A DNA stretch of 64,000 nucleotides from assembly GCF_015690355.1 (NCBI RefSeq), contig NZ_JADPRT010000012.1:1-64000 (forward strand), read 5' to 3'. The notes beneath the pieces were generated by a model. The model was not told the origin of the DNA and ran no database searches. It saw nothing but the letters and a program-made list of their open reading frames with translations. How positions within the stretch are numbered: the first letter of the stretch is position 1; each line of letters starts with the position of its first letter. The position numbers and the translations under genes were made by a program. Positions 16,820-25,317 of this stretch are shown here, in pieces. This DNA comes from Streptacidiphilus fuscans. Lineage in GTDB: Bacteria > Actinomycetota > Actinomycetes > Streptomycetales > Streptomycetaceae.

Positions 16820-18322
16820 ATGCCAGTCAGCACGGCCCGCACCACCGACACGACCGCGCAGCCGGGCGCGAGATCCGGGCGCATCGAGGCACGATCGATC
16901 GACTATGTGCCGCTCGCGGAGCGGCACGGCAAGGTATGGCACCTCTTTCCGGTCTGGTTCGCGGGCGACGCGCACCTGGCCACCGTCGCCACCGGCGCGA
17001 TCGGCGTCGCGCTGGGCGGCAACCTGATCTGGACGGCGATCGCCGTGGTCACCGGGTGCGCCTTCGGCACCTTCTTCATGGCGTTCCACTCCACCCAGGG
17101 CCCGCAGCTGGGCCTGCCGCAGATGGTGCAGTCCCGGCCGCAGTTCGGCTTCATGGGCGCGCTGCTGGTGTGGATCGTCGCGCTCACGACGTACATCGGC
17201 TACACGGCCTTCAACCAGGTGCTGGTCGGCAGCACCATGCAGCACCTGGTCAGCCTGCCGACCGGCGTCAGCTACGTGGGCTACGCGGTCGTCGGCATCC
17301 TGCTGGCGATCGTCGGCTACGACTTCATCCACCGGGCGTCGCGCTGGCTGACCTATCTGATGCTGGCTGCGCTGGTCGTCTTCTCGGTCGGCATCCTGGC
17401 CGTGAACCCGTTCACCCACGGCCAGTTGGACCTCGGCGCGTTCTCGCTGACGCCGTTCCTGATCCAGTTCTTCACGGCGGCGGTCTACCAGCTCTCCTGG
17501 TCGATCTACGTCTCGGACTACTCGCGCTACCTGCCGCCGAACGTCGGGGTGCGCTCCTCGTTCTGGTGGACGTACCTGGGCGCGGGGGTCGGCGGGGCCT
17601 GGATGATGCTGGTCGGCACCGTGGCGGCCGGGCTCTTCCCCAAGGCCGACCTGGTCAACTCGGTGATCTCGGCGGGCAACGAGCTGTTCCCCGGCTTCGG
17701 GGTGACGCTTCTGGTCGCGTCCGTGGTGCCGCTGCTCACCATCGGCACGCTGAACTTCTACGGCGCGAGCCTGACCATGCTGTCCTCGCTGGACTCGATC
17801 AAGCAGGTCAAGCCGACGGTGGCCAAGCGGATCGCCACCCTGGTCCTCGTCGGGGTGGTCTCCACCGCGATCGCCTTCGGCTCGGACGACTCGTTCCTCA
17901 CCCAGTTCGGCGAGTTCCTGACAGTGCTCGGCTACCTGTTCACGCCGTGGACGGCGATCAACCTGGTCGACTTCTACGTGATCCGGCGCGGGCACTACTC
18001 CATCCGCGAGATCTTCAACCCCCGTGGCATCTACGGCCGCTGGAGCTGGCGCGGGCTGGTCGCCTACGGGGTCGGCTTCGCCGCGATGATCCCGTTCGCG
18101 GTGGTCGGCACGCACATGGGTCCGGTCGCGCAGGCGCTGAACGGCACGGACGTCTCCATGCCGATCGGCCTGATCGTGGCCGCCGGGCTCTACGTGCTGC
18201 TCTGCCGGTCGCTGGACCTGACGGCCGAGCGAGCCGCCGTGACCGCCGCCGACCGTGGCCTGGACGCCGACCCGGTCATGGACGCGGGCGCGGACATGGA
18301 CGCGGATGCGGGCCCCGCGTGA
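16820..18322 (+). CDS. NCS1-family permease (nucleobase/cation symporter type)
   Basis: 500 aa with about twelve membrane segments, from ATG 16820 after AGGAG. FPVWFAGDAHLATVATGA lies in TM1 and LGLPQMVQSRPQFGFMGA follows TM2, both NCS1 hallmarks; YVSDYSRYLP lies in the central loop. NCS1 proteins import nucleobases, hydantoins, allantoin, pyridoxine or thiamine with H+ or Na+. Here the permease is embedded among acyl-CoA genes, so the imported compound is probably a nitrogen heterocycle or amide whose carbon skeleton is burned by beta-oxidation. The acidic C-terminus has an M-D-A-G/D-A-D repeat. The stop overlaps the next start. Confidence 0.88.
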   Translation: MPVSTARTTDTTAQPGARSGRIEARSIDYVPLAERHGKVWHLFPVWFAGDAHLATVATGAIGVALGGNLIWTAIAVVTGCAFGTFFMAFHSTQGPQLGLPQMVQSRPQFGFMGALLVWIVALTTYIGYTAFNQVLVGSTMQHLVSLPTGVSYVGYAVVGILLAIVGYDFIHRASRWLTYLMLAALVVFSVGILAVNPFTHGQLDLGAFSLTPFLIQFFTAAVYQLSWSIYVSDYSRYLPPNVGVRSSFWWTYLGAGVGGAWMMLVGTVAAGLFPKADLVNSVISAGNELFPGFGVTLLVASVVPLLTIGTLNFYGASLTMLSSLDSIKQVKPTVAKRIATLVLVGVVSTAIAFGSDDSFLTQFGEFLTVLGYLFTPWTAINLVDFYVIRRGHYSIREIFNPRGIYGRWSWRGLVAYGVGFAAMIPFAVVGTHMGPVAQALNGTDVSMPIGLIVAAGLYVLLCRSLDLTAERAAVTAADRGLDADPVMDAGADMDADAGPA

Positions 18323-19926
18323 TGCTGACGCCCGTCCCGTTCGGCTCCCCCGTCCCGCAGGCGGACGCCCTCACCGTCCGCCTGCGGGACGGGGTGCGGC
18401 TGGCCACCGACGTCTATCTGCCGCCGTCCCCCGGCCGGTCGCCGACGGTGCTGATCCGCACCCCGTACGACAAGACCCGCCCGACCGGCCTGCTGCCGGA
18501 GATCGCGGACCGCCTGACGGACGCGGGCTACGCGGTGGTGGTGCAGGACGTCCGCGGCAAGGTCCGCTCCGAGGGACGGGCGGTGCCGTTCGTCAACGAG
18601 CTGGCCGACGGCTGGGACACGCTGGTGTGGATCACGGCCCAGCCGTGGTCGAACGGCGCGGTGGGCTGCTGGGGCAACTCGTACTACGGCTTCACCGCCC
18701 GGGCGGCGGCGGCCTCCGGCCATCCGGCGGTGCGGGCGCTGGCGGTCAGGCTCACGTCGGCCGACATCGGCGGCAGCGGCTCCGGCAGCGGCGGCAGCGG
18801 GGTAGGCAGCGAGGTCGGCGAGTTCACGCACCGCAACGGGGTGTTCCGGTTCGGCCCGATGGTGGAGTGGCTGAGCACCACCTGGGCCGGGCCTGCCAAC
18901 CTGGACGGCGCGATCGACTGGTCGCTGCCGCCGCACCAGCTGCTGGCCGGGCTGCCGCGCCTCGCCGTGGACCTCGGGGCCGACCTCGGGGTCGACTTCC
19001 CAGGTCACGGCCGCGTCCCGACGCTCCACTGCACCGGCTGGTACGACCTGTTCCAGGCCGGGCAGTTGGCCGACTGGCGGCGCGCGGTCGGGTCGGCCAG
19101 GGGCCGCGCGCCGCAGTACCTCGTCGCGTCGGCGGGCGACCACATGGACGACCTGTTCACGCGTGACGGCCGGAGCCCGGACCACCTGACCGACAAGACG
19201 GCCCGCGAGGCGATGCTCGACCGGACGCTCGCACCGGTCGTCGCGTTCTTCGACCGGCACCTGCGCGGTCGTGACGACCGGCTCGACAGCGTGCCCGTCC
19301 CGCCCGTCCGTTGGGAGTGCGCGGGCGCGGGATGGCACGCCGGGTCGGAGTGGCCGCCCGCCGGGGCTGTCCCGGTGCGGTTGCACCTGGTGGCACGCGG
19401 CGCACTGCGCAGCGTGCCGAATCCGCAGTCCCAGAACACCTGTTGGGAGCACGACCCGGCCGACCCCGTCCCGGTGACGGACGCCGACTGGTGGCGACCG
19501 CTGCTGGCTCTGCCGGACGAGCGGGCCGTCGAGTCGCGTCCCGACGTGCTGACCTTCACCGGGCCTCCCCTCGCCGCTCCCCTGTGCCTGGCCGGTCCGG
19601 TCCGGCTGGCCCTGCCGCTGTCGGTCGGCCCGGCGTCCGGGCACGTCGTCGCCAAGCTCTGCGCCGTCGCTCCGGACGGGACCAGCCGCCGGATCCTCGA
19701 AGCGCCGCAGCCGGTGACGCGGACCGACGGCGCGTACGCGCCCGTCACCGTCCCGCTCGGCGACACCGGTCACCTGCTCCCCGCCGGTCACCGGCTGCGG
19801 GTCCAGCTCGCCACGTCCTGTTACCCGTCCTACCTGCCCGGTCCCGCAGGCCGCTTCGCGCTGCGCACCGGCGGCCACGACGGCGCCCACCTCGACCTCA
19901 CCGTGCTACCAGGAGCGCTCACATGA
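18322..19926 (+). CDS. CocE/NonD-family (peptidase S15-type) acyl hydrolase
   Basis: 534 aa from ATG 18322 (TGATG overlap with the permease stop). The alpha/beta-hydrolase core starts at LRDGVRLATDVYLP. The nucleophile elbow is CWGNSYYGF, where the Ser is the expected nucleophile; Asp in GWYDLFQAG and His in AGDHMDD are plausible triad partners. A jelly-roll C-terminal domain (S15_C) follows. Relatives are cocaine esterase, alpha-amino-acid ester hydrolase and glutaryl-cephalosporin acylase. No signal peptide is present, so it should act on the imported compound. A Gly/Ser-rich insert (residues about 152-164) is unusual. The substrate is unknown. Confidence 0.85.
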   Translation: MLTPVPFGSPVPQADALTVRLRDGVRLATDVYLPPSPGRSPTVLIRTPYDKTRPTGLLPEIADRLTDAGYAVVVQDVRGKVRSEGRAVPFVNELADGWDTLVWITAQPWSNGAVGCWGNSYYGFTARAAAASGHPAVRALAVRLTSADIGGSGSGSGGSGVGSEVGEFTHRNGVFRFGPMVEWLSTTWAGPANLDGAIDWSLPPHQLLAGLPRLAVDLGADLGVDFPGHGRVPTLHCTGWYDLFQAGQLADWRRAVGSARGRAPQYLVASAGDHMDDLFTRDGRSPDHLTDKTAREAMLDRTLAPVVAFFDRHLRGRDDRLDSVPVPPVRWECAGAGWHAGSEWPPAGAVPVRLHLVARGALRSVPNPQSQNTCWEHDPADPVPVTDADWWRPLLALPDERAVESRPDVLTFTGPPLAAPLCLAGPVRLALPLSVGPASGHVVAKLCAVAPDGTSRRILEAPQPVTRTDGAYAPVTVPLGDTGHLLPAGHRLRVQLATSCYPSYLPGPAGRFALRTGGHDGAHLDLTVLPGALT

Positions 19927-20786
19927 ACCAACCCGTCCACCACGTCGGCGTCGTCGGAGCCGGGCTGATGGGCTCCGGCATCGCCGAGGTGTGCGCGCGG
20001 GCCGGGCTCGACGTCCTCGTCGGCGAGATCAGCGCGGACGCCCTCGCCGCCGGACGCGCCCGCGTCGAGCGCTCGCTCGCCCGCGCCGTCCGCAGCGGCA
20101 AGTTGACCGAGTCCGATCGCGACGACGCCCTCGACCGGCTGCGCTGGACCACCGACCTGACGGACTTCGCCGACCGCGAGCTGGTGGTCGAGGCGGTCGC
20201 CGAGTCCGAGCGGATCAAGACCGAGGTCTTCGGCCACCTGGACCGCGTCGTCAAGGATCCGGACGCGATCCTCGCCTCCAACAGCTCGTCCATACCGATG
20301 GTCAAGCTGGCGACGGCGACCACGCGTCCCGGCCAGGTTGTCGGCATCCACTTCTTCAACCCCGTCCCGGTGCTGCCGCTGGTCGAGCTCGTGCCGTCGC
20401 TGCTCACCTCCGAGCGGACGGCGGAGCGCGCCGAGGAGTTCGTCACCGGGGCGCTGGGCAAGCGCGTGATCCGCTCGAAGGACCGCGCGGGGTTCGTGGT
20501 CAACGCGCTGCTGGTGCCGTATCTGCTGTCGGCGATCCGGATGCTGGAGTCCGGCTTCGCGTCCGCCGAACACATCGACCAGGGCATGGTGGACGGCTGC
20601 GCCCATCCGCTCGGCCCACTGGCCCTGGCCGACCTGATCGGGCTCGACACCGTGCAGGCGATCGCGGAGTCGATGTACGCGGAGCACAAGGAGCCGCTGT
20701 ACTCGCCGCCGCCGTTGCTCGCCCGGATGGTCCAGGCGGGGCTGCTGGGCCGCAAGTCCGGGCGCGGCTTCCACCACTACGCCTGA
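19923..20786 (+). CDS. 3-hydroxyacyl-CoA (3-hydroxybutyryl-CoA) dehydrogenase
   Basis: 287 aa from ATG 19923 (ATGA overlap). The NAD-binding motif is GVVGAGLMGSGIAE; the catalytic His is in GIHFFNPVPVLPLVE and a conserved Asn in FVVNALLVPYL; the C-terminal domain ends with LLGRKSGRGFHHY. It oxidises the 3-hydroxyacyl-CoA formed by the operon's hydratase. It is the last gene of the operon, and no thiolase follows, so the final cleavage must come from elsewhere in the genome. Confidence 0.92.
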   Translation: MNQPVHHVGVVGAGLMGSGIAEVCARAGLDVLVGEISADALAAGRARVERSLARAVRSGKLTESDRDDALDRLRWTTDLTDFADRELVVEAVAESERIKTEVFGHLDRVVKDPDAILASNSSSIPMVKLATATTRPGQVVGIHFFNPVPVLPLVELVPSLLTSERTAERAEEFVTGALGKRVIRSKDRAGFVVNALLVPYLLSAIRMLESGFASAEHIDQGMVDGCAHPLGPLALADLIGLDTVQAIAESMYAEHKEPLYSPPPLLARMVQAGLLGRKSGRGFHHYA

Positions 20787-20817
20787 GTTCATTTGTTTGT
20801 GGCGATGTGATGATGCG

Positions 20818-22110
20818 TCAGGCGACGCCCCTGACCCGACGGACCAGGAACCCGCCCGCCACCGTGACCAGGGCCGTGGCCAGGTAGAGCCCGGTGTAGC
20901 CGCCAGCATGGGCGATCACCGGCGCCGCGAGGGCGGGGGCGAGCACCTGCGGGCCGGAGTTGGCGATGTTGATCACGCCGAGGTCCTTGGCCCGGTCCTG
21001 CGCCTGCGGCAGCACCTGGGTGACCAGCGCCTGGTCCACCGCGAGATAGACGCCGAACCCCGCGCCCAGCACGGCGGCGGCGACCATCGCGGCCACCCAG
21101 CTGTGCAGGAAGGCCAGGATCACGGCGGCCACGGCCATGATCACCGCCGACAGCAGCACCAGCCCCTTGCGCCGCCCGCGCCGGTCCGACAGCACGCCGA
21201 CCGGGATCGCGGTCAGCGCGGCGCAGACGGTGTAGATCACGGTGAGGATCAGCACGCCGGTGCCCGGATCGGCGTAGTGGACCGAGTCAGTGAGGTAGTA
21301 GAGCAGGTAGAGGGTGCCCAGCGCGTTGCCCAGGTTGATCAGGAACCGGGTCAGCCACGCCCAGCCGAAGTCCGGGTACCGGCGCGGGCTCACCCACAGC
21401 GTCCGCGCGATCGCCCGGGCGTCCCAGTCGGGCCGCAGTGCGCGCGGCAGCACCGGTTCGCCGTGACGCAGCACGAACGGCAGCGCGAGCACCACGGTCA
21501 GCAGCGCGAGCGTGCCGTAGCCGGACCAGACGCCGGTCACCAGCAGCGTGGTGATCAGCGCGCCCAGCACCAGCCCGAGCGACTGCATGATCCCAGTCCA
21601 CCCGCTGACCTCCGCCCGCTGCGCGACCGGCACCCGGTCCGCGATCGGGGTGGTCACCCCGGCCAGCATCGCGTTCAACCCCGCCTGCGCGACGCACCAC
21701 CCGAGCGTCACCCCGAGCAGGCTGTGCTGGGCGGCGGTCACCACCAACCCGACCGCCCCGGCCACCGCCCCACCCAGGATCCACGGCCGCCGCCGCCCGA
21801 ACCTGCTGGTCGTCCGGTCCGACAGCGCCCCGGCCAGCGGATTGGCCAGGACCGCGACGAGCGCGCCGACCCCGGTGACGACGGAGAGCGCGGTGTCCTT
21901 GCCGTGCGGGTCGATGTGTTCGAGCTGAAGCGGCAGCAGGATCTGGATCGGCGTCATGAACGCCATGAAGACGGCGAGCGTCGCGAGCGACAGCCCCCCG
22001 GTCCACCCCGCCCGAACGCGTTCGGTCGGCTCGGCGAAGACGTCCGCGGAGTCCGGGGAATCCGGAGAGTCGGGGGAAGGAGTCGCGGACCGCTCCACCG
22101 CTTGCTTCAT
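20818..22110 (-). CDS. MFS transporter, probably glycoside/sugar uptake
   Basis: 430 aa with about twelve membrane segments, from ATG 22110 with GGAGGAG upstream. The loop between TM2 and TM3 has GALSDRTTSRFGRRRPWI, and a second VLSDRRGRRKG follows TM8; the RxGRRRPW form is typical of SLC45/GPH-like sugar transporters. The N-terminal tail repeats S-P-D. Its upstream operator (22144-22160) shares its arms and spacing with one in front of the GH1 beta-glucosidase, so it probably imports the beta-glucoside cleaved by that enzyme. Confidence 0.8.
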   Translation of the reverse strand: MKQAVERSATPSPDSPDSPDSADVFAEPTERVRAGWTGGLSLATLAVFMAFMTPIQILLPLQLEHIDPHGKDTALSVVTGVGALVAVLANPLAGALSDRTTSRFGRRRPWILGGAVAGAVGLVVTAAQHSLLGVTLGWCVAQAGLNAMLAGVTTPIADRVPVAQRAEVSGWTGIMQSLGLVLGALITTLLVTGVWSGYGTLALLTVVLALPFVLRHGEPVLPRALRPDWDARAIARTLWVSPRRYPDFGWAWLTRFLINLGNALGTLYLLYYLTDSVHYADPGTGVLILTVIYTVCAALTAIPVGVLSDRRGRRKGLVLLSAVIMAVAAVILAFLHSWVAAMVAAAVLGAGFGVYLAVDQALVTQVLPQAQDRAKDLGVINIANSGPQVLAPALAAPVIAHAGGYTGLYLATALVTVAGGFLVRRVRGVA

Positions 22111-22143
22111 GGCGACTCCTCCGGAGGCAATGCGTCAGGCATT

Positions 22144-22160
22144 CATGAGTCTGGCTCATG
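22144..22160. promoter_or_regulatory. Operator upstream of the MFS gene (CATGAG-N5-CTCATG)
   Basis: A perfect 6-N5-6 inverted repeat lies 34 bp upstream of the MFS start. The same arms and spacing (ATGAG-N5-CTCAT) occur at 24612-24626 between the GH1 gene and its TetR gene. Confidence 0.7.
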
Positions 22161-22248
22161 TTTGTCGCCGGAGTCTAGGACTGGGAAACCTCCTTGAACA
22201 GGGGTCGCGTCACATTCTCCCCCGCCGCCAGCGGCAATTCCAGTTGTG

Positions 22249-22271
22249 CGGAACTACTTCCGCAGTAGGAT
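22249..22271 (+). promoter_or_regulatory. Candidate promoter and operator of the frameshifted toxin-antitoxin pair
   Basis: A palindrome GCGGAA-CTAC-TTCCGC (22249-22264) is followed by TAGGAT (22266-22271), a good actinobacterial -10. Transcription would start near the TTG at 22279. The palindrome lies where an autoregulating antitoxin would bind. Confidence 0.45.
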
Positions 22272-22278
22272 GGGAGGC

Positions 22279-22755
22279 TTGACACCGACCGAGTCCGTCA
22301 CCTACTCCGAGATGACCAAGACGCCCGGAGTCGTGGTCGAAAAGCTGAAGCAGCACGAGAGTCTGCGCGTCGTCCGACGAGACGGCGACGACCTGATACT
22401 GACCACCGCAGAGCGCGCTGAGCGCCAGGAAGAGGTCGTCGACACCATCGCCCGGACCTACTCGGCGCTGATGAAGACCGACGAGGGCGCGCGTGCCGTC
22501 CTGCTCGCGATGCCCGAGATCTTCCCCTGGGTTCGGCACCTGAACGACGCCGAGGTGCGTGAATTCCTCCTCGAACTCGTCGGCGCAGTCCGGGACGCCG
22601 CCGAGCTGGATGTGTACGGCAAGGTGCCCGGCGTTGTCGCCGGATGGCGAGCCACCGCCCGCATCAAAGCGGATCCGGAGGAGTACGCAGAAGCCCTTCG
22701 GCCGCTGGACGGCACGGACTTCGGGCCGGTGACGACGCCGGAGGCGGCTACGTGA
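22279..22755 (+). CDS. Phd/RelB-like antitoxin with a long C-terminal extension
   Basis: 158 aa if TTG 22279 is used (GGGAGG just upstream; the frame is open to GTG 22246, so the start is uncertain). ESVTYSEMTKTPGVVVEKLK, then VVRRDGDDLILTTAERAE resembles the Phd/YefM N-terminal fold, in which a strand-helix unit binds DNA and a later part neutralises the toxin. A helical extension to residue 158 is longer than most such antitoxins. The stop overlaps the toxin start (GTGA), typical of coupled toxin-antitoxin pairs. It is intact although the toxin frame is broken. Confidence 0.6.
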   Translation: MTPTESVTYSEMTKTPGVVVEKLKQHESLRVVRRDGDDLILTTAERAERQEEVVDTIARTYSALMKTDEGARAVLLAMPEIFPWVRHLNDAEVREFLLELVGAVRDAAELDVYGKVPGVVAGWRATARIKADPEEYAEALRPLDGTDFGPVTTPEAAT

Positions 22756-23128
22756 GCCCGAAGAGGGGGGACCGGGTGGTCCCGCCGCCTGTGGGTGGAG
22801 AGTGGGATGTCCGGTTCGGCACCGCCGAGGCCGCGAAGGGATGGGAGGAGCTGGGACAGAAGGCCCCCGGCAACACACACCGTGCCTTCGACGCCCTGCT
22901 GACCGATCCGGCTCCGGCCAACGAAACCGACCGTCAGCACCGCCTGAAGGGCGACCTGAAGACTCGCATCCTGGGCGGCCTGGAGTTGCCCCAGTGGGAG
23001 TACGAGGTCACCGTTTAGGCGGCCGGGTGCGCTATCTGGTCGACGTTGACGCAGGCCGGGTGTGGATCGTCCTGGCCGGCATCGGCCACCCCCGCGACAC
23101 AGAGCCGGGCAAGGTCCGGCGCCGGTAG
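22752..23128 (+). pseudogene. RelE/ParE-like toxin, frameshifted
   Basis: From GTG 22752 the frame encodes about 88 residues ending LPQWEYEVTV and stops at TAG 23016. Family members continue EYEVTGGGRIWYLID; here GGRVRYLVDVDAGRVWIVLA is found immediately downstream in the -1 frame, ending at 23128. A single -1 shift near 23013-23016 would restore a full-length toxin of about 125 residues. This is either an inactivating indel, a sequence error, or a frameshift used in translation; no standard slippery heptamer is visible. The broken toxin would lack the core beta-strands. Confidence 0.65.
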
Positions 23129-23182
23129 CCCGTAGGCCACCGGCACCTCGGCGGCACCAGACGTCACGAGCCCGCGAACCGC

Positions 23183-24544
23183 TCAAAGCGCCTGTCGCTG
23201 CGCCGCGATGAACTTCCGGTACCAGTCGAAGCTCGCGCGTGGCGTCCGGGTGCGCTCCGGGGAGTTGAAGTCCACCTCGACCAGGCCGAAGCGCTGGTGG
23301 TAGCCCTCCGCCCATTCGAAGTTGTCCAGCAGTGACCAGGTGAAGTAGCCGCGTACATCCGCACCTTGGTCCATCGCGTCGCGCACCGCCGCGATGTGGC
23401 GGGAGAGGTAGGCGATCCGCGCCGGGTCGTCCAATCCCGCCGGCTGCGAGCAGCCGTTCTCGGTGATCCAGAGCGGTGGAAGCGCGTCGCCGTACCGCCG
23501 ATCCAGTCCCACCAGCAGCTCGGTCAGTCCGTCCGGCACGACCGGCCAGCCGAACGCCGTGCGCTCGTAGGGCTCCTGCGGCTCCACCATGTCGAAGGGC
23601 AGCCCCGCGCCCTCGCTCGGGGCGCTGATCCAGGTGGGGTTGTAGTAGTTGATCCCCAGCCCGTCCAGCGGCGCGGCGACGATCTCCAGGTCGCCGTCCC
23701 TGACCACCCCGCCCCAGCTCGGATCCGCCACCCCGAACGCCGAGAGGTCCGGGTAACGGCCCAGCAGCAGCGGGTCGTTGAAGAGGCGGTTGTGCAGCGT
23801 GTCGTACGCCTCGGCCGCCGCGAGGTCCTCGGGACGGCTCGTGGTGCGCACCGGGCTGCAGTTGTTGGCGATCAGCACCTCGGCGTTCGGCACCGCCGCC
23901 CGCAGCGCGGCGACCGCGAGGCCGTGGCCGAGCAGTTGGTGGTGCGCCACTGGTACCGCGTCGAGCAGCAGCGCCCGGCCGGGGGCGTGGACGCCGAAGC
24001 CGTAGCCGAAGGACATGTGCACGAAGGGCTCGTTCAGCGTGATCCACCGCCGGACCCGGTCGCCCAGCCGCTCCGCGACGACCGCCGCGTACTCGCCGAA
24101 CCGGTACGCGGTGTCGCGGGCGAGCCAGCCGCCGCCGTCCTCCAGCGCCTGCGGCAGGTCCCAGTGGAAGAGGGTCGGCGTCGGCGTGACGCCCGCGTCG
24201 AGCAGCGCGTCCACCAGGCGGTCGTAGAAGTCGAGCCCGCGCGGCTCGACCTTGCCCTCCCCCGTGGGCAGCACTCGCGGCCACGAGAGCGAGAAGCGGT
24301 AGGCGTCCAGCCCCAACCGCCGCATCAGCGCGACGTCCTCGGGAAACCGGTGGTAGTGGTCGCAGGCGATGTCACCGGTGTGCCCGTCGAGCACCACGCC
24401 AGGGCGGCGGACGAAGGTGTCCCAGATCGACTGCCCCTTTCCGTCCTCCTCAGCGGCGCCCTCGATCTGGTACGCGGCGGTCGAGGCGCCCCAGACGAAG
24501 GAGGCCGGGAACGTCGGCTCCTCAGAAGTCGGCGGCGTCGGCAT
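23183..24544 (-). CDS. GH1 family beta-glucosidase
   Basis: 453 aa, normal length for GH1, from ATG 24544. FVWGASTAAYQIEGA at the start, acid/base Glu in TLNEPF and nucleophile Glu in ITENG are all present. FTWSLLDNFEWAEGY lines the aglycone site. There is no signal peptide, so it cleaves beta-glucosides (cellobiose-like or aryl-glucosides) inside the cell. It is divergent from a TetR gene, with ATGAG-N5-CTCAT in the shared promoter region, and it probably works with the MFS transporter. Confidence 0.93.
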   Translation of the reverse strand: MPTPPTSEEPTFPASFVWGASTAAYQIEGAAEEDGKGQSIWDTFVRRPGVVLDGHTGDIACDHYHRFPEDVALMRRLGLDAYRFSLSWPRVLPTGEGKVEPRGLDFYDRLVDALLDAGVTPTPTLFHWDLPQALEDGGGWLARDTAYRFGEYAAVVAERLGDRVRRWITLNEPFVHMSFGYGFGVHAPGRALLLDAVPVAHHQLLGHGLAVAALRAAVPNAEVLIANNCSPVRTTSRPEDLAAAEAYDTLHNRLFNDPLLLGRYPDLSAFGVADPSWGGVVRDGDLEIVAAPLDGLGINYYNPTWISAPSEGAGLPFDMVEPQEPYERTAFGWPVVPDGLTELLVGLDRRYGDALPPLWITENGCSQPAGLDDPARIAYLSRHIAAVRDAMDQGADVRGYFTWSLLDNFEWAEGYHQRFGLVEVDFNSPERTRTPRASFDWYRKFIAAQRQAL

Positions 24545-24592
24545 TCAGATCACACCCTCACGAGCAGGCGAACACGGGAACCCAGCGACTCG

Positions 24593-24626
24593 AACATGAG
24601 AAACAGAGAACATGAGAAACACTCAT
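24593..24626. promoter_or_regulatory. Operator region between beta-glucosidase and TetR
   Basis: AACATGAGAAACA occurs twice in tandem (24593-24605 and 24609-24621). The second copy forms ATGAG-AAACA-CTCAT (24612-24626), matching the perfect repeat at 22144-22160 upstream of the MFS gene. The TetR protein encoded alongside is the likely ligand. Confidence 0.65.
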
Positions 24627-24671
24627 ATTAGAGACTCGCCAAGCCTACACTCGATCGGGCAGAGTGAGGCC

Positions 24672-25310
24672 ATGCACGTTCCCGCGTCCTCCGCAGGCAT
24701 CGTCCGCCGCCGGCCCGTGCAGCGGCGCAGCCAGGAACGCTTCGACCGGATCCTGGACGCCACCGCGCGCCTGCTCGACGAGGTCGGCTACACCGCGCTG
24801 ACCACCAAGGAGGTCGCCCGCCGCGCGGAGGTCCCGATCGGGACGCTGTACCAGTTCTTCCCCGGCGTCGACGGGCTGCTGGGCGCGCTCGCGGAGCGCA
24901 ATCTCGAACACTTCATGGACCGCCTCACCCGGCGGATGGAGGCCGAACGGCCCTCCGACATCGCCACCCTGGTCGATCTCTCGGTCGAGGAGTACGTCGC
25001 GATGCACCGCGCCGTCCCCGGCTTCGGCGTGGTGGACTTCGGCGCGGTCGGCCGCGAGGACACGCAGAGCGTCCATCTGCTCGACTCGGTCCTGGAGAAC
25101 AACGCCGCCGTCGCGGACCGCCTCTGGCTCCTGCTCGGCGACCTGATCGGCGGCACCGACCGGGCGGCCGCGCGGGTCTCCTTGCATGTCGCCCTGGAGT
25201 GCGCGGACGCAGTGCTGCGGCTGGCGTTCCGCAGCGATCCCGAGGGCGACCCGGTGCTGATCGCGGAGTGCAAGCGGCTGCTGCGCGGCTACCTCGCGTC
25301 GACCGACTGA
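24672..25310 (+). CDS. TetR-family regulator of the beta-glucoside genes
   Basis: 212 aa from ATG 24672 (GAGTGAGG upstream); the frame to 24612 overlaps the operator. The N-terminal helix-turn-helix is LTTKEVARRAEVPIGTLYQFFP. The C-terminal ligand domain resembles TetR_C_17-type domains. It is divergent from the GH1 gene and likely represses GH1, the MFS transporter and itself. It converges on the sigma factor gene with a 7-bp gap. Confidence 0.8.
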   Translation: MHVPASSAGIVRRRPVQRRSQERFDRILDATARLLDEVGYTALTTKEVARRAEVPIGTLYQFFPGVDGLLGALAERNLEHFMDRLTRRMEAERPSDIATLVDLSVEEYVAMHRAVPGFGVVDFGAVGREDTQSVHLLDSVLENNAAVADRLWLLLGDLIGGTDRAAARVSLHVALECADAVLRLAFRSDPEGDPVLIAECKRLLRGYLASTD

Positions 25311-25317
25311 GCCTGCG

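Noticed and set aside
16936..18321. Long in-frame upstream extension of the CocE-like hydrolase over the permease gene
   Set aside because: The extension is an alternate-frame reading of the NCS1 permease; the hydrolase has its own coupled ATG at 18322.
11681..20786. Secondary-metabolite biosynthetic cluster
   Set aside because: No PKS, NRPS, terpene synthase or tailoring set; the gene set is that of uptake and beta-oxidation.
23129..23182. Further toxin coding sequence beyond 23128
   Set aside because: The -1 frame stops at TAG 23126-23128 and the following bases belong to the 3' side of the convergent GH1 gene.
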